Positions 17,474-26,239 of a stretch of DNA of 64,000 nt are shown piece by piece. The notes below the pieces were generated by a model. That model was given only the letters and a program-made list of their open reading frames with translations, ran no database searches and was not told where the DNA came from. The DNA is from Methylocystis sp. MJC1 (GTDB lineage: Bacteria; Pseudomonadota; Alphaproteobacteria; Rhizobiales; Beijerinckiaceae): contig NZ_CP107558.1 in the NCBI RefSeq assembly GCF_026427715.1, forward strand, positions 595,001 through 659,000. Reading direction: 5' to 3'. Both the position numbers and the translations under genes were made by a program. Each line of letters opens with the position of its first letter. The stretch's first letter is position 1.

Positions 17474-18250
17474 ATGAGCAACAGCGACGCCGCCGACGCG
17501 AGGCAGGCCCCGGCTCCTGGCGGCACTTCGTCGCCCGGGAAGGGCCGGCGCGCGCCTCCGCCGCCGCCGGGCGGCCGAGACCGGCTCGCCGCCCTGACCG
17601 CCCGCCGCGAAAGCGCCTTTCCCGAGGCCCTGCGCCATACAGCCCGCGTCACGCGGCTGCGGCGCTGGATTCTTTGGGGCGTCGGCGGCACGGTCGGCCT
17701 TGTTGCGCTCGGGCTCGTCGCAAGCTCCCTGCGTTTTTTGCCCATCGATCTCAGCCTGTCGCGCATCGCCCTCAAGGGCACGCGCATCGTGATCGAGACG
17801 CCAAAGCTCGTCGGTTATCGCAAGGACGGCAAACCCTACGAAATCCGGGCGCGGGTCGGCGTGCAGGACATTACGACGCCGGAGCTTTTTAATCTCGACG
17901 GCCTCGATGTGCGCGTCGAAACAGAGGGCGTAGCGCCCGTTGTGCTCACCGCGGCCAAGGCCCTCTATAGCGCGAAGGACGACCGCGCCGATATGAGCGG
18001 CGGCGTGGCCATCTTCGATAAGAAGAATTTCGACATGCGGATGGAGTCCGCCGCCATGGATTTCAGGGCGAGCATGATGACCTCGGATAAGCCGGTCACT
18101 CTCAAGATAGACGGCGGGCAGGTTGTTGCCGACTCGGTTGAGTTTGCGCAAAAAGAGCGCCGCGCGAGCTTCTCCGGCAATGTACGCTCTGTGCTTTACG
18201 GCGAGGACGGGCCGCCGGCCCAGGCAAGCGAGCCGCACGCGGCCCAGTGA
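17474..18250 (+). CDS. lptC: LPS export protein LptC
   Basis: About 258 residues: a cytoplasmic Pro-rich N-terminus, one membrane anchor (RRWILWGVGGTVGLVALGLVASSL), then a periplasmic beta-jellyroll of the LptA/C superfamily (LVGYRKDGKPYEIRA, SGGVAIFDKKNFDMRMESAAMDF, SGNVRSVL). It couples the LptBFG transporter to the LptA bridge. The start is uncertain: ATG 17474 is used here, but a GTG at 17423 overlaps the rnd stop (GTGA) and would suit translational coupling. Confidence 0.85.
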   Translation: MSNSDAADARQAPAPGGTSSPGKGRRAPPPPPGGRDRLAALTARRESAFPEALRHTARVTRLRRWILWGVGGTVGLVALGLVASSLRFLPIDLSLSRIALKGTRIVIETPKLVGYRKDGKPYEIRARVGVQDITTPELFNLDGLDVRVETEGVAPVVLTAAKALYSAKDDRADMSGGVAIFDKKNFDMRMESAAMDFRASMMTSDKPVTLKIDGGQVVADSVEFAQKERRASFSGNVRSVLYGEDGPPAQASEPHAAQ

Positions 18251-18257
18251 GACAAGC

Positions 18258-18803
18258 ATGAAACGTCAGACAATCTTTGCCGGCCTTGCCGCGCTGTTCA
18301 TCGCCGCGTCGGCGGCGCCCGTCGCCGCCAAGGGCCGTTCGGGCGGCGTGCTACCAGGGGCCACCGCCAAGGACCCGCTCAATATTGACGCAGGGAAGCT
18401 CGACTATTTCGACCAGGAGCAGAAGCTCATCTATTCTGGCAGCGTGATCGTCACCAATGGCCCTTCGACGCTGAAGGCCACGCGCCTCACCATCTTCCTC
18501 GAGGGCAAGGGCGCGCCGGGCGGCGCGAACAGCAACGACCGCGTGAAGCATATCGAGGCCGACGGGCCCGTGACGCTCGTCTCGAAGGATCAAATCGGCA
18601 CGGGCGACCACGGCAGCTACGACAAGGCCGAGAGCAAGGTCTATCTCTCCGGCAATGTGACGCTGACGCAGGGCGACAATATCGTGAAAGGCGACAGGCT
18701 CGTTTACGACGTGACGAGCGGGATGGCGACCGTGCAGGGCGGCAATGCGCAAGGCGGGCGGGTGCGCTCCACCTTCACGCCCGGTTCCGCCAAGGGGCAG
18801 TGA
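18258..18803 (+). CDS. lptA: LPS transport periplasmic protein LptA
   Basis: 181 residues: signal peptide (MKRQTIFAGLAALFIAASAAPVAA) then an OstA-like beta-jellyroll with KLDYFDQEQKLIYSGSVIVT, ADGPVTLVSKDQIGTGDHGSYD and VYLSGNVTLTQGDNIVKGDRLVYD, the classical repeated strand pattern. It carries LPS across the periplasm from LptC to LptD. The gene lies 7 bases after lptC. lptB, which commonly follows in this class, is not next: an opposing gene begins 1 base away. Confidence 0.93.
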   Translation: MKRQTIFAGLAALFIAASAAPVAAKGRSGGVLPGATAKDPLNIDAGKLDYFDQEQKLIYSGSVIVTNGPSTLKATRLTIFLEGKGAPGGANSNDRVKHIEADGPVTLVSKDQIGTGDHGSYDKAESKVYLSGNVTLTQGDNIVKGDRLVYDVTSGMATVQGGNAQGGRVRSTFTPGSAKGQ

Positions 18804-18804
18804 C

Positions 18805-19302
18805 TCACTCCGGCGCCAGCGCTTCCTTATGGAGGAGGCCGAGCATGCCGCGCCGCTTGGCCTCGTAATAATAGCCGCCGGCGTAGAGCCGGATCGCGCG
18901 CGTTTCGCTCCCACCCGAGAGCTTATAGGCGTTGGCGAGATAAGGCACGGCGTAGGTGAGGTTGGTCTCGGCGTCGAGCAGCCCGTGCGCCGGGCCTGAA
19001 TAGCCCATGCCCTTGGCGGTATCGTGCCGGATTTGCATCAAGCCCCAATAGGGGCCGTGGCGGGCGGCCGGATTGTAATTGCTCTCACGCCGCACCGAGC
19101 GATGGATGAGTGATTCGGGAATATCGTAGATCCGCGCGAAATGGGCGATGCGGGCGTGGAGCGCATCCTTGCCGGTCAGCGCCGTCTCCGGGCGGGGCTC
19201 ATTGACGTAGGATTCTGGGGCGGAGGCGACTGGCGATTCCGTCTGGACGCATCCGGCGAGGACGAGAGCCGCCAAGGTCGCGGCACAGGTCATTGACTTC
19301 AT
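18805..19302 (-). CDS. SLT-domain lytic transglycosylase lipoprotein
   Basis: 165 residues with a lipoprotein signal (lipobox LAGC, Cys18) and an SLT fold starting at about residue 50: catalytic Glu73 in RRESNYNP, then GPYWGLMQIRHDTAKGMGY and the C-terminal AIRLYAGGYYYEAKR. It should act on peptidoglycan from the membrane. Small SLT lipoproteins like this are common in Rhizobiales. It converges on lptA with a 1-base gap and is transcribed alone. Confidence 0.9.
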   Translation of the reverse strand: MKSMTCAATLAALVLAGCVQTESPVASAPESYVNEPRPETALTGKDALHARIAHFARIYDIPESLIHRSVRRESNYNPAARHGPYWGLMQIRHDTAKGMGYSGPAHGLLDAETNLTYAVPYLANAYKLSGGSETRAIRLYAGGYYYEAKRRGMLGLLHKEALAPE

Positions 19303-19611
19303 TCAATACATTCCCTCGATGCGCCCCCGTGAATCTCAATCCGGCTAGCTCGCCACGTCGAGATGGCGAAATCGTGGCGGTAGGCGGGGAGCCTGTGGAC
19401 AAGCTGAACGGCGGCCATGTGCGCGACCGCACCGTGGCTTAGTAAACAAAGCGTCATCTTGATCGTGTTCGTAGCAATTATTTCAGGGGCAAATCGAGGG
19501 GGCTCATGTTTTCAGGAGAAATTTCAGGGATATCGGCCCGGCCGCTCCTGGCGGTCGGGCCTTTCGATCCCGCCGGCGTCGACTAGCTTCTTCCTTCAAG
19601 GAAGAGGGCGA
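19303..19611. other. Divergent intergenic region
   Basis: About 309 bases separate the SLT lipoprotein gene (leftward) from the DUF3175 gene (rightward). It must contain both promoters. The stretch 19445-19520 is locally AT-richer than its surroundings, but I can identify no consensus promoter, operator or small gene. Confidence 0.4.
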
Positions 19612-19902
19612 ATGGCGCGCCGGGACGACAAGAAGGCTTACTGGTCGAACGAGGTCACGCGCCACAGCAATGCGCTCGATCTCGAACCGGGCGTCTTTAC
19701 GCAAGATGACCCCGAGGAGATCGCTCAGTCGCTGAAACGGTCGGCGGAGGCGAGCACGCGCCGCAAGGCGACGCCATTTCGATCGGCTATGTCGATGCTC
19801 ACCTTTTATATCAACCGCGCCGGCAAGGATTTGGCCCCGGAGCGGCGGCATGTCCTGGAGGCGGCGAAGGACAAGTTGCGCCAGGCGTTCGGGAGAAAGT
19901 AA
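19612..19902 (+). CDS. DUF3175 family protein
   Basis: 96 residues beginning MARRDDKKAYWSNEVTRHSNALDLEPGVFTQDDPEEIAQSLKRSAE, a layout I recognise as DUF3175: W-S-x-x-V-T-x-x-S-x-A-L-D-L-E-x-x-V-F near the N-terminus and a C-terminal SMLTFYINRAGKDL-x-x-R helix. Highly charged, cytoplasmic, function unknown. GGAAGAGG lies just before ATG 19612; a longer frame upstream is unlikely to be used. Confidence 0.8.
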   Translation: MARRDDKKAYWSNEVTRHSNALDLEPGVFTQDDPEEIAQSLKRSAEASTRRKATPFRSAMSMLTFYINRAGKDLAPERRHVLEAAKDKLRQAFGRK

Positions 19903-19964
19903 CCGGACGATCTGCGCGAGGCGGGCGCGACCCAGCTCAGGCGGACAATTGATGAAATCTTGGA

Positions 19965-19994
19965 AATGACCTATTTTCCGTCAAAATAGTCATT
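19965..19994. promoter_or_regulatory. Inverted repeat, probable toxin-antitoxin operator
   Basis: AATGACCTATTTT and AAAATAGTCATT form a near-perfect inverted repeat separated by 5 bases, 13 bases before the antitoxin start. It is strikingly AT-rich against the surroundings and has the form of an autoregulatory operator of a Phd/VapB-type locus. Confidence 0.65.
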
Positions 19995-20007
19995 TTAGCG
20001 AGCGGCC

Positions 20008-20133
20008 ATGTCGAGCTATCCGATTGCAAAAGCTAAGGAACAGCTGTCTCGCCTCGTAGATGAAGCATTGAGCGGCGAGACGGTGACCATTACGCGCCAT
20101 GGCAAGCCGGTTGTGAAACTGCGACCAAGCTAA
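20008..20133 (+). pseudogene. Phd/YefM-type antitoxin, truncated to the DNA-binding N-terminus
   Basis: The 41-codon frame MSSYPIAKAKEQLSRLVDEALSGETVTITRHGKPVVKLRPS matches the N-terminal half of Phd/YefM antitoxins (IAKAKEQLSRLVDEALSGE, TITRHGKPV). The usual C-terminal toxin-binding tail is missing: a TAA follows RPS and the next codons belong to a toxin. The DNA-binding part and operator are intact, so it might still repress. Too short for automatic ORF calls. Confidence 0.75.
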
Positions 20134-20277
20134 TCCGATTTCGCAACCAAGCTCTCGGCGCAGGACGCTCTACATCTCGCGATCGCTTGTAACCGAGAGC
20201 ATCATCTCGTGACTTTCGACCTGCGCCTCGCTGAGGCGGCGCGCGTAAAATCGGTCAGCATGGTTTTACCCGGCTAG
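20134..20277 (+). pseudogene. PIN-domain (VapC-type) toxin remnant, C-terminal 47 residues
   Basis: Directly after the antitoxin stop and in the same frame the DNA reads LSAQDALHLAIACNREHHLVTFDLRLAEAARVKSV then MVLPG and TAG. This is the C-terminal third of a PIN-domain nuclease: the D-A-L-H-L-A-I-A helix and LVTFDLRLAEAA with the acidic active-site strand. The N-terminal two thirds and the first acidic residues are absent, so it cannot be active. One deletion that joined the antitoxin N-terminus to the toxin C-terminus explains the structure. Confidence 0.75.
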
Positions 20278-20331
20278 CGCAGGAATTCGCTGAACGGGCA
20301 AGCGCGTGCCGCGCTCGCCGTCAGCGCAAGC

Positions 20332-21984
20332 TTACCTTGCAAACTTCTTGTATTTCAGCCGGTGCGGGATGACGCTGTCGATGCCGAGGCGGCGTTTCTT
20401 GTCTTCCTCGTAATCGGCGAAGTTCCCCTCGAACCACTCCACATGAGAGTCGCCCTCATAGGCGAGGATATGCGTGGCGATGCGGTCGAGGAAGAAGCGA
20501 TCATGCGAGATGATGACGGCGCAGCCGGCAAAATCCACGAGGGCTTCCTCGAGCGCGCGCAGCGTGTCGACGTCGAGATCGTTGGTCGGTTCGTCGAGCA
20601 GCAGGACATTGGCGCCGCTCTTGAGCATTTTGGCGAGATGCACGCGGTTGCGCTCGCCGCCTGAGAGCTGGCCGACTTTTTTCTGCTGGTCGGAGCCCTT
20701 GAAGTTGAAGGCCCCGCAATAGGCGCGGGAGTTGATCTCGCGCTTGCCGAGATAGATCACCTCATTGCCTTCGGAGATCTCTTCCCAGACGGTCTTGTTG
20801 GCGTGCAACGCGTCGCGCGACTGGTCGACATAACCGAGCTGCACGCTGTCGCCGATCGCGATCGTTCCTTTGTCGGGCTTTTCCTGGCCCGTGATCATAC
20901 GGAAGAGCGTGGTCTTGCCGGCGCCGTTCGGGCCGATCACTCCGACGATGCCGCCCGGCGGCAGTTTGAAGGAGAGATCGTCGATCAGGAGGTTTTCCCC
21001 GAACCCCTTGGTGATGTGCTCGAAGTCGATGACATTGCCGCCGAGGCGCTCCGCCACGGGAATGACGATCTGCGCGGTTGTCGGGGCCTTGTCGCTCTGC
21101 TTGGCGACGAGCTCCTCATAGCGCTGAATGCGCGCCTTGCTCTTCGCCTGGCGGGCCTTGGGCGAGGAGGCGATCCACTCGCTTTCGGCTTCGAGCGCGC
21201 GCTGCCGGGCCTTGTCTTCAGAAGACTCCTGCATGAGGCGCTTCTGCTTCTGCTTCAGCCAGCTGGTGTAATTTCCCTCGTAGGGAATGCCGCGGCCGCG
21301 ATCGAGTTCGAGAATCCAGCCGGTGACATTGTCGAGGAAGTAGCGGTCGTGGGTGACGATCAGGATCGCGCCCGGATAATTGCGCAAATGTCCTTCGAGC
21401 CAGTTCACCGTCTCGGCGTCGAGATGGTTCGTCGGCTCGTCGAGCAGCAGCATGTCCGGCTGCTCGAGCAGCAGGCGGCAAAGCGCCACGCGGCGCCGTT
21501 CGCCGCCCGAGAGCTTGGTGACGTCGGCGTCGTCGGGCGGGCAGCCGAGCGCGTCCATGGCCTGATCGACCTGGCTGTCCAGGTCCCACAGGCCCTTGGC
21601 CTCGATCTCGTCCTGGAGCTTCGTCATCTCGTCGGCGGTCTCGTCAGAATAATTCATGGCGAGATCATTGTAGCGATCGAGAACGGCCTTCTTCTCGGCG
21701 ACGCCGAGCATGACGTTGTCGCGCGCGGTGAGCGCCGCATCGAGATGCGGCTCCTGCGGCAGATAGCCGACGCGCGCGCCTTCGGCGACGAAGCCTTCGC
21801 CGGTGTATTCCTTGTCTATGCCGGCCATGATGCGCAGCAGGGTCGACTTACCCGCGCCGTTGACGCCGAGGACGCCGATCTTGGCGTCCGGGTAGAAGGA
21901 GAGATGAATATTGTCCAAGACCTTCTTTCCGCCAGGATAGGTCTTGGTGAGGCCCTGCATGTGGTAGATGAACTGGCGCGCCAT
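20332..21984 (-). CDS. ettA: Energy-dependent translational throttle protein EttA (ABC-F)
   Basis: 550 residues with two ABC domains and no membrane part. Walker [10 protein letters not shown] near 40 and GPNGAGKTT near 354, signatures [16 protein letters not shown] and [16 protein letters not shown], and Walker [13 protein letters not shown] and [12 protein letters not shown] are complete. The linker and arm region fit EttA, which binds the ribosomal E site and gates elongation by ATP/ADP ratio. ATG 21984 with GAGG five bases before it is preferred to an in-frame TTG at 21996. Monocistronic. Confidence 0.95.
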   Translation of the reverse strand: MARQFIYHMQGLTKTYPGGKKVLDNIHLSFYPDAKIGVLGVNGAGKSTLLRIMAGIDKEYTGEGFVAEGARVGYLPQEPHLDAALTARDNVMLGVAEKKAVLDRYNDLAMNYSDETADEMTKLQDEIEAKGLWDLDSQVDQAMDALGCPPDDADVTKLSGGERRRVALCRLLLEQPDMLLLDEPTNHLDAETVNWLEGHLRNYPGAILIVTHDRYFLDNVTGWILELDRGRGIPYEGNYTSWLKQKQKRLMQESSEDKARQRALEAESEWIASSPKARQAKSKARIQRYEELVAKQSDKAPTTAQIVIPVAERLGGNVIDFEHITKGFGENLLIDDLSFKLPPGGIVGVIGPNGAGKTTLFRMITGQEKPDKGTIAIGDSVQLGYVDQSRDALHANKTVWEEISEGNEVIYLGKREINSRAYCGAFNFKGSDQQKKVGQLSGGERNRVHLAKMLKSGANVLLLDEPTNDLDVDTLRALEEALVDFAGCAVIISHDRFFLDRIATHILAYEGDSHVEWFEGNFADYEEDKKRRLGIDSVIPHRLKYKKFAR

Positions 21985-22121
21985 ATCGCCTCGCAACGAG
22001 AGAAGTTGGCGCCGTGTTTAGAGCATTTTCGCGCCCATGGGGAGGGGCTGCGCGCGGCCTGCATCGGCGGTTCATGATGAACTCCCGGTCGGGCGCTGGG
22101 CTCGACCGGGATGGCAGAGCG

Positions 22122-22805
22122 TCAAGGCGTCCGCATGAAGCCCATGACCGTCGCGCTGAGCGTGCTGCCGGTGAGGACGAGCGTGGCGCCCAAGGCGAGC
22201 AGCGCGCAGAGATTCAGCGTCAGATCGTTGACATTGCCGGCCAAGGCAAGAATCCCGAGCACGATTGCGGCCAGCCCCGCGAGCGCCTGCAACGCCGCCG
22301 AGCCCGAAGCCATTTCGCTTGCGAGCATTTCGCCGCCGATGAGCGACTGCCCCGACGTCATCGCCTGCATGCGCGAGGCGCGGCGCAGCAGGAAGAGATG
22401 CCAGACAGCGTTGCTGCTCAGGACGAGCGCCGTGCCGTAAGCGATGACGGCCACGGGCATGAGCACGCCCGAATTAATGCCCAGCAAGGCCAGAATGCCG
22501 AGCACGATGCCGGCAGCGCCGACCAGGAAGACGACCGCCAGGCTGTTGCCGCCGAACTGCTCGGCGGTAAAGCCTCTCGTCTCGGCGGGAAAGGCGATCT
22601 GCGCATATTCGGAGACCATGGCGCCGCCCTGGATGAGAAGCGCGACTCCGAAGACGATGGTCGCGATGGCAGTCATGTAGACGGGCGCGATATTGACCAG
22701 GCCGCAGACGGCCAGGACGATTGTCGCGACGCCGCCGATAGCGTCGATCAAGCCGCCGTAAGCGACCGCATTTTCATGCGTGGCGACCTCTCGGGTGATG
22801 GACAT
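22122..22805 (-). CDS. Multi-spanning membrane protein of unknown function
   Basis: 227 residues with about six hydrophobic segments and an internal two-fold look: GGLIDAIGGVATIVLAVCGLVNIAP... and LQALAGLAAIVLGILALAGNVN. Small, Ala/Gly/Val-rich, no charged motif inside the membrane that would suggest a transporter class. GGAG lies 8 bases before ATG 22805; an upstream in-frame start at 22892 adds a low-complexity tail and is unlikely. Confidence 0.7.
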   Translation of the reverse strand: MSITREVATHENAVAYGGLIDAIGGVATIVLAVCGLVNIAPVYMTAIATIVFGVALLIQGGAMVSEYAQIAFPAETRGFTAEQFGGNSLAVVFLVGAAGIVLGILALLGINSGVLMPVAVIAYGTALVLSSNAVWHLFLLRRASRMQAMTSGQSLIGGEMLASEMASGSAALQALAGLAAIVLGILALAGNVNDLTLNLCALLALGATLVLTGSTLSATVMGFMRTP

Positions 22806-22971
22806 TTCTTTACTCCGGCCATGGCCCCCGGGGCCGGTAGCTAGCGCCATATTAAAGGCCAGCAAGCAGAGCGTTCCTTGCTGAAGGGCCATTGTTGCAT
22901 TTTGTGCGGCGGGCGTCCTAAGCCGGCATTCATAGGCGGAGCAATGAAAGCCTGCTTAGGTTTCTTATTTT

Positions 22972-23018
22972 GCAGGATTAGCTGCGGAAAACCGGTTTCC
23001 ACTTTTCCGCAATCCTGC
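22972..23018. repeat. Palindromic element with GCGGAAAACCGGTTTCC core
   Basis: GCAGGATT (22972-22979) pairs with AATCCTGC (23011-23018), enclosing GCGGAAAA / TTTTCCGC arms and the core ACCGGTTTCC. From memory, elements with this core are scattered through Rhizobiales genomes. It lies 38 bases before purD, so it is probably in or near its promoter. Confidence 0.7.
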
Positions 23019-23055
23019 TTAGAAGCGAGCGTTGGTTCAAACGGGCGGAGCGCGC

Positions 23056-24336
23056 ATGAACATTCTTCTCATCGGATCGGGCGGTCGCGAGCACGCTATC
23101 GCCAATGCGCTGGCGAAGAGCCCGCTGCTCACCCGCCTATATATCGCGCCCGGCAATCCGGGGACCGAGCGGGTGGGCGAGAATATCGATCTCGACGCCG
23201 GGGATCACGGCGCGGTTATCCGCTTCTGCCGCGAGATGGGAATTGCGCTCGTCGTGGTGGGGCCGGAGCAGCCCTTGATCGGCGGGCTCGTGGACGCGCT
23301 GGCGCGCGCCGAAATTCTGGCCTTCGGGCCGACGCAGGCGGCCGCGCAGCTCGAGGGCTCCAAGGGCTTCACCAAGGATCTCTGCCGCGAATATGGCATT
23401 CCCACCGCGGCCTATGAGCGCTTCGCCGACAAGGACAAAGCGCTTGCCTATCTGCGCGAGAAGGGCGCGCCCATCGTCGTGAAGGCCGATGGCCTCGCAG
23501 CGGGCAAGGGCGTCGTCGTGGCGCAGACGCTGGAGGAGGCCGAGCGCGCCGTGGAGGCGATGTTCGCGGGGCTCTTCGGCCGTTCGGGCGCCGAGGTGGT
23601 GGTTGAGGAATTCCTCGAAGGCGAGGAGGCGTCCTTCTTCGCGATTTGCGACGGGGCCCGCGCGGCGCCTTTCGCCACGGCGCAGGACCACAAGCGCGTC
23701 GGCGACGGCGATACGGGGCCGAACACCGGCGGCATGGGCGCTTATTCCCCGGCCTCCGTCGTGACGCCGGATATCGAGCGCCGCGTCATGGCGGAGATCA
23801 TCGAGCCCACGATGCGCGCCATGCAGGAGAAGGGCGCGCCCTTTACCGGGGTGCTCTACGCCGGATTGATGCTGACGACGGAGGGGCCGAAGCTCATCGA
23901 ATACAACAACCGCTTCGGCGATCCGGAAGCGCAGGTCATCCTGCCGCGACTGGAGGATGATTTGCTGTCGATCATGCTCGCCGCAGCGCGCGGGGCGCTC
24001 CCCGAGGCGCGCCCGCATTTCTCCGACCGCGTGGCCCTCGCCGTGGTGCTCGCGGCGAAGGGCTATCCAGGCACGCCTTTGACCGGCTCGGAAATTCGCG
24101 GCGTCGCAAACGCTGAGGCAATGGCGGACGTCATCGTCACGCACGCCGGCACGCGCCTGGAGGGCGAGCGGCTGCTTGCTGCGGGCGGCCGCGTGCTGAA
24201 TGTCACCGCGCTCGGCGAAAGCGTCTCGGAGGCGCAGGCCAAAGCCTATGCGGCGGTCGATGCCATCCAATGGCCGGGCGGCTTTTGCCGTCGCGATATC
24301 GGCTGGCGCGAGGTCGCGCGGGAGCAGCGCTGCTGA
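23056..24336 (+). CDS. purD: Phosphoribosylamine-glycine ligase
   Basis: 426 residues. N-terminal [22 protein letters not shown]-grasp motifs [16 protein letters not shown] and [17 protein letters not shown], and the diagnostic [23 protein letters not shown] followed by [20 protein letters not shown]. It makes GAR from 5-phosphoribosylamine, glycine and ATP in purine synthesis. GGAG lies 7 bases before ATG 23056. Length and motif order are normal. Confidence 0.97.
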   Translation: MNILLIGSGGREHAIANALAKSPLLTRLYIAPGNPGTERVGENIDLDAGDHGAVIRFCREMGIALVVVGPEQPLIGGLVDALARAEILAFGPTQAAAQLEGSKGFTKDLCREYGIPTAAYERFADKDKALAYLREKGAPIVVKADGLAAGKGVVVAQTLEEAERAVEAMFAGLFGRSGAEVVVEEFLEGEEASFFAICDGARAAPFATAQDHKRVGDGDTGPNTGGMGAYSPASVVTPDIERRVMAEIIEPTMRAMQEKGAPFTGVLYAGLMLTTEGPKLIEYNNRFGDPEAQVILPRLEDDLLSIMLAAARGALPEARPHFSDRVALAVVLAAKGYPGTPLTGSEIRGVANAEAMADVIVTHAGTRLEGERLLAAGGRVLNVTALGESVSEAQAKAYAAVDAIQWPGGFCRRDIGWREVAREQRC

Positions 24337-24378
24337 TTGATCAGCGAGTTTAGAGCAAACCCGCTCGCATTGGGGATT

Positions 24379-24484
24379 GTCATTCCCGGCGGGCTGAAAG
24401 CCCGACCGGGAATCCAGAGCCACAAGAGCACTGATTCTGCTCTGGATTCCCGATCGCTCGCGCTTTGCGAGCGTCGGGAATGAC
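24379..24484. repeat. Dispersed GTCATTCCC...GGAATGAC repeat, copy 2
   Basis: Begins GTCATTCCCGGCGGGCTGAAAGCCCG and ends CGAGCGTCGGGAATGAC, with two TCTGGATTCC/GGAATCCAGA blocks and a GCGAGC...GCTTTGCGAGC core. It lies between the convergent purD and the 148-residue gene and may serve as a terminator for either. Confidence 0.85.
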
Positions 24485-24561
24485 GGAGGAATATTCGAGA
24501 GGTCTATATCACACAGCGGTGCAACGCCGCGTCGTCGCAGCGCTCACCGTCCGCCGCCTTC

Positions 24562-25008
24562 TTATTCGAAGTTCATCTGGAAGGTGGTGATGGTGCGGTC
24601 GAAAGAGTCGACAGGGATATAGCAGAAGGCGTTAGTGGCGACCGGCGCTTCCTTGCAGTGCGAATGGTTGCCGTCCCATTCGTAGCCGGCTTCCTTCATG
24701 CAGCCCGTGATGGCGCGGTGTAGGATCGACGGATCGGCGCCCTGGCGCGCTTCGGGATGGGCGCTTTCCGCATCGAGCTCGCAAAGAGAGGTTTTGAGTT
24801 GCTGCTCTTTGAGGAAGCCGACGGAGCTGCCGTAAAGGATGATCTCCAGCGCGCCGAGAATCAGCGCGCCTCCGGCAAGAGAGGCCACCGCGTAGCGGGC
24901 GTCCTTGAGAAAGCGGATGTTGATGAAATAAAGACCGCCCGCAGCCAGAAGGCCGCAACCGATAATGAGGGCGAAGGGAACGAGAAAGACGGCGAGGTCT
25001 TGGTTCAT
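24562..25008 (-). CDS. Membrane protein of unknown function with cysteine-rich C-terminal part
   Basis: 148 residues: two membrane helices (LAVFLVPFALIIGCGLLAAGGLYF and YAVASLAGGALILGALEIILYG), then a soluble tail of about 80 residues with four cysteines (SLCELDAES, GCMKEAGYEWDGNHSHCKEAP, NAFCYIPVDSF) that could form two disulfides outside the membrane. No family recognised. AAGGAGGAGT precedes the ATG, a strong ribosome site. Confidence 0.7.
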   Translation of the reverse strand: MNQDLAVFLVPFALIIGCGLLAAGGLYFINIRFLKDARYAVASLAGGALILGALEIILYGSSVGFLKEQQLKTSLCELDAESAHPEARQGADPSILHRAITGCMKEAGYEWDGNHSHCKEAPVATNAFCYIPVDSFDRTITTFQMNFE

Positions 25009-25198
25009 AACAATACTCCTCCTTCTTGCACCGGCGATCGATCAGATCGCGGTCACGACAAAAGCAGGAGTCATCAGCCTTTCCGGCGGTTAAGGGGGCA
25101 CCCCATCCCCTCGGCGCGGCGATTGTCTCGCCCACGCTCAATGCGAGTGACCTTAGCCTCGATTCCGGCGCAGCGTCAATCGCTCCGAACTAAGTCAA

Positions 25199-25573
25199 TT
25201 ACGAAAATTGCCGCAGGAGCCATAGGCCGGTGATCAGCCCCGCCACGGACAGGCCAACCGACGCGGCCACATAGAGAGTCGCCACCGCCATCTCGCCGCG
25301 TTCATACAGCAAAACGGCCTCCAGCGAGAAGGTCGAGAAGGTCGTGAAGCCGCCGAGGATGCCGGTCGTGAGGAACAGGCGCCACTGCTGGGGAGAGTCG
25401 CCCTTCAAGGCGAAATAGCCGATGATCGCGCCCATCAGGGCCGAACCCAGGACGTTGATCGCCAGGGTCCCGAAGGGAAAACTCGAGCTGGTCACGCGAG
25501 CGACCAGCAGGTTGACCCCGTGACGCGCGGCGGCGCCCAATCCTCCGCCGAGAAAGACGATGAGAAAGCCCAT
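25199..25573 (-). CDS. crcB: Fluoride ion channel/exporter CrcB (Fluc)
   Basis: 124 residues with four membrane helices and the Fluc landmarks GGGLGAAARHGVNLL, FGTLAINVLGSALMG (conserved Asn) and GILGGFTTFSTFSLE (fluoride-track Phe and Thr/Ser residues). It releases fluoride from the cytoplasm as a dual-topology dimer. ATG 25573 has GGAG about 11 bases before it; a GTG three codons earlier is too close to that site. It follows the TPM genes by 57 bases. No fluoride riboswitch structure is visible upstream. Confidence 0.92.
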   Translation of the reverse strand: MGFLIVFLGGGLGAAARHGVNLLVARVTSSSFPFGTLAINVLGSALMGAIIGYFALKGDSPQQWRLFLTTGILGGFTTFSTFSLEAVLLYERGEMAVATLYVAASVGLSVAGLITGLWLLRQFS

Positions 25574-25630
25574 AGCGACCACGTCTCCAGATGCATGCGA
25601 AAAATCCGTGGTCGCAATAACAGCTCAGGT

Positions 25631-26239
25631 TCAACTCACATAGACCTTATCCGGCAGTTCGTCGCCTTCTTCTCCGGGGGGCGCGGCGCGTGCGAGCAGG
25701 CGTGCGCATTCGTCGATCGTTACGACGAAACCTTCCGCGCAGCGGCGTTGCGCGAGGCAGGTCAGCAAGGGCTCGAGCGCCGCCTTCCATTCCGCGTCGG
25801 AGATTTTACCGTTCAGTCCCTCGTCGGCGATGATGCGGGCGTAATGCTCAGCGAAGGAGACGAAGATCAGCACGCCCGTGCGGCCTTTGGTGCCCGATAT
25901 GCCCCGGGAAAAAAACTGCTCGATCGCCACCCGCTCGGCGCGGCGCTTCTTGACGAGGCGCGGGGTGAGCGCAAGCCGGATCGGCGGCCAGGAGACGATG
26001 AGCGCCGAAACGATGAAGACGCCGATCTGCGCGGCGTAGATCGTCTTGGCGGAAAGATCAGTGAATTCGGCGAGCGGCCAGGGCGAGACGAGCGCGAAAA
26101 AGGCGGCCCAGAGCGGCGGCACATAGGCGTAGTCCGATGCGCGGCGCGCCAAAGCGCAGACGATTTCGCCGGAGGTTTTCTGCTCCGCCTTGCCGATTGC
26201 CTGGGCGATTGCGTCGAGGTCTTGCTCCGTCAGCAGCAT
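25631..26239 (-). CDS. TPM-domain protein with two membrane helices
   Basis: 202 residues: a TPM_phosphatase-like fold opening LTEQDLDAIAQAIGKAEQKTSGEIVCALARRASDYA, two membrane helices (PPLWAAFFALVSPWPLAEF and TIYAAQIGVFIVSALIVSW), and the second half of the TPM fold (TGVLIFVSFAEHYARIIADEGLNGKISDAEW). This class has TPM interrupted by membrane segments. The start overlaps the stop of the preceding TPM gene (TGATG), so the two are translationally coupled. Confidence 0.85.
   Translation of the reverse strand: MLLTEQDLDAIAQAIGKAEQKTSGEIVCALARRASDYAYVPPLWAAFFALVSPWPLAEFTDLSAKTIYAAQIGVFIVSALIVSWPPIRLALTPRLVKKRRAERVAIEQFFSRGISGTKGRTGVLIFVSFAEHYARIIADEGLNGKISDAEWKAALEPLLTCLAQRRCAEGFVVTIDECARLLARAAPPGEEGDELPDKVYVS

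Noticed and set aside
20803..22077. 424-residue plus-strand frame opposite ettA
   Set aside because: EttA has all ABC motifs on the minus strand; the plus frame is a shadow.
25574..25640. Fluoride riboswitch upstream of crcB
   Set aside because: The conserved pseudoknot pattern is not visible in the short 57-base gap after the TPM gene.
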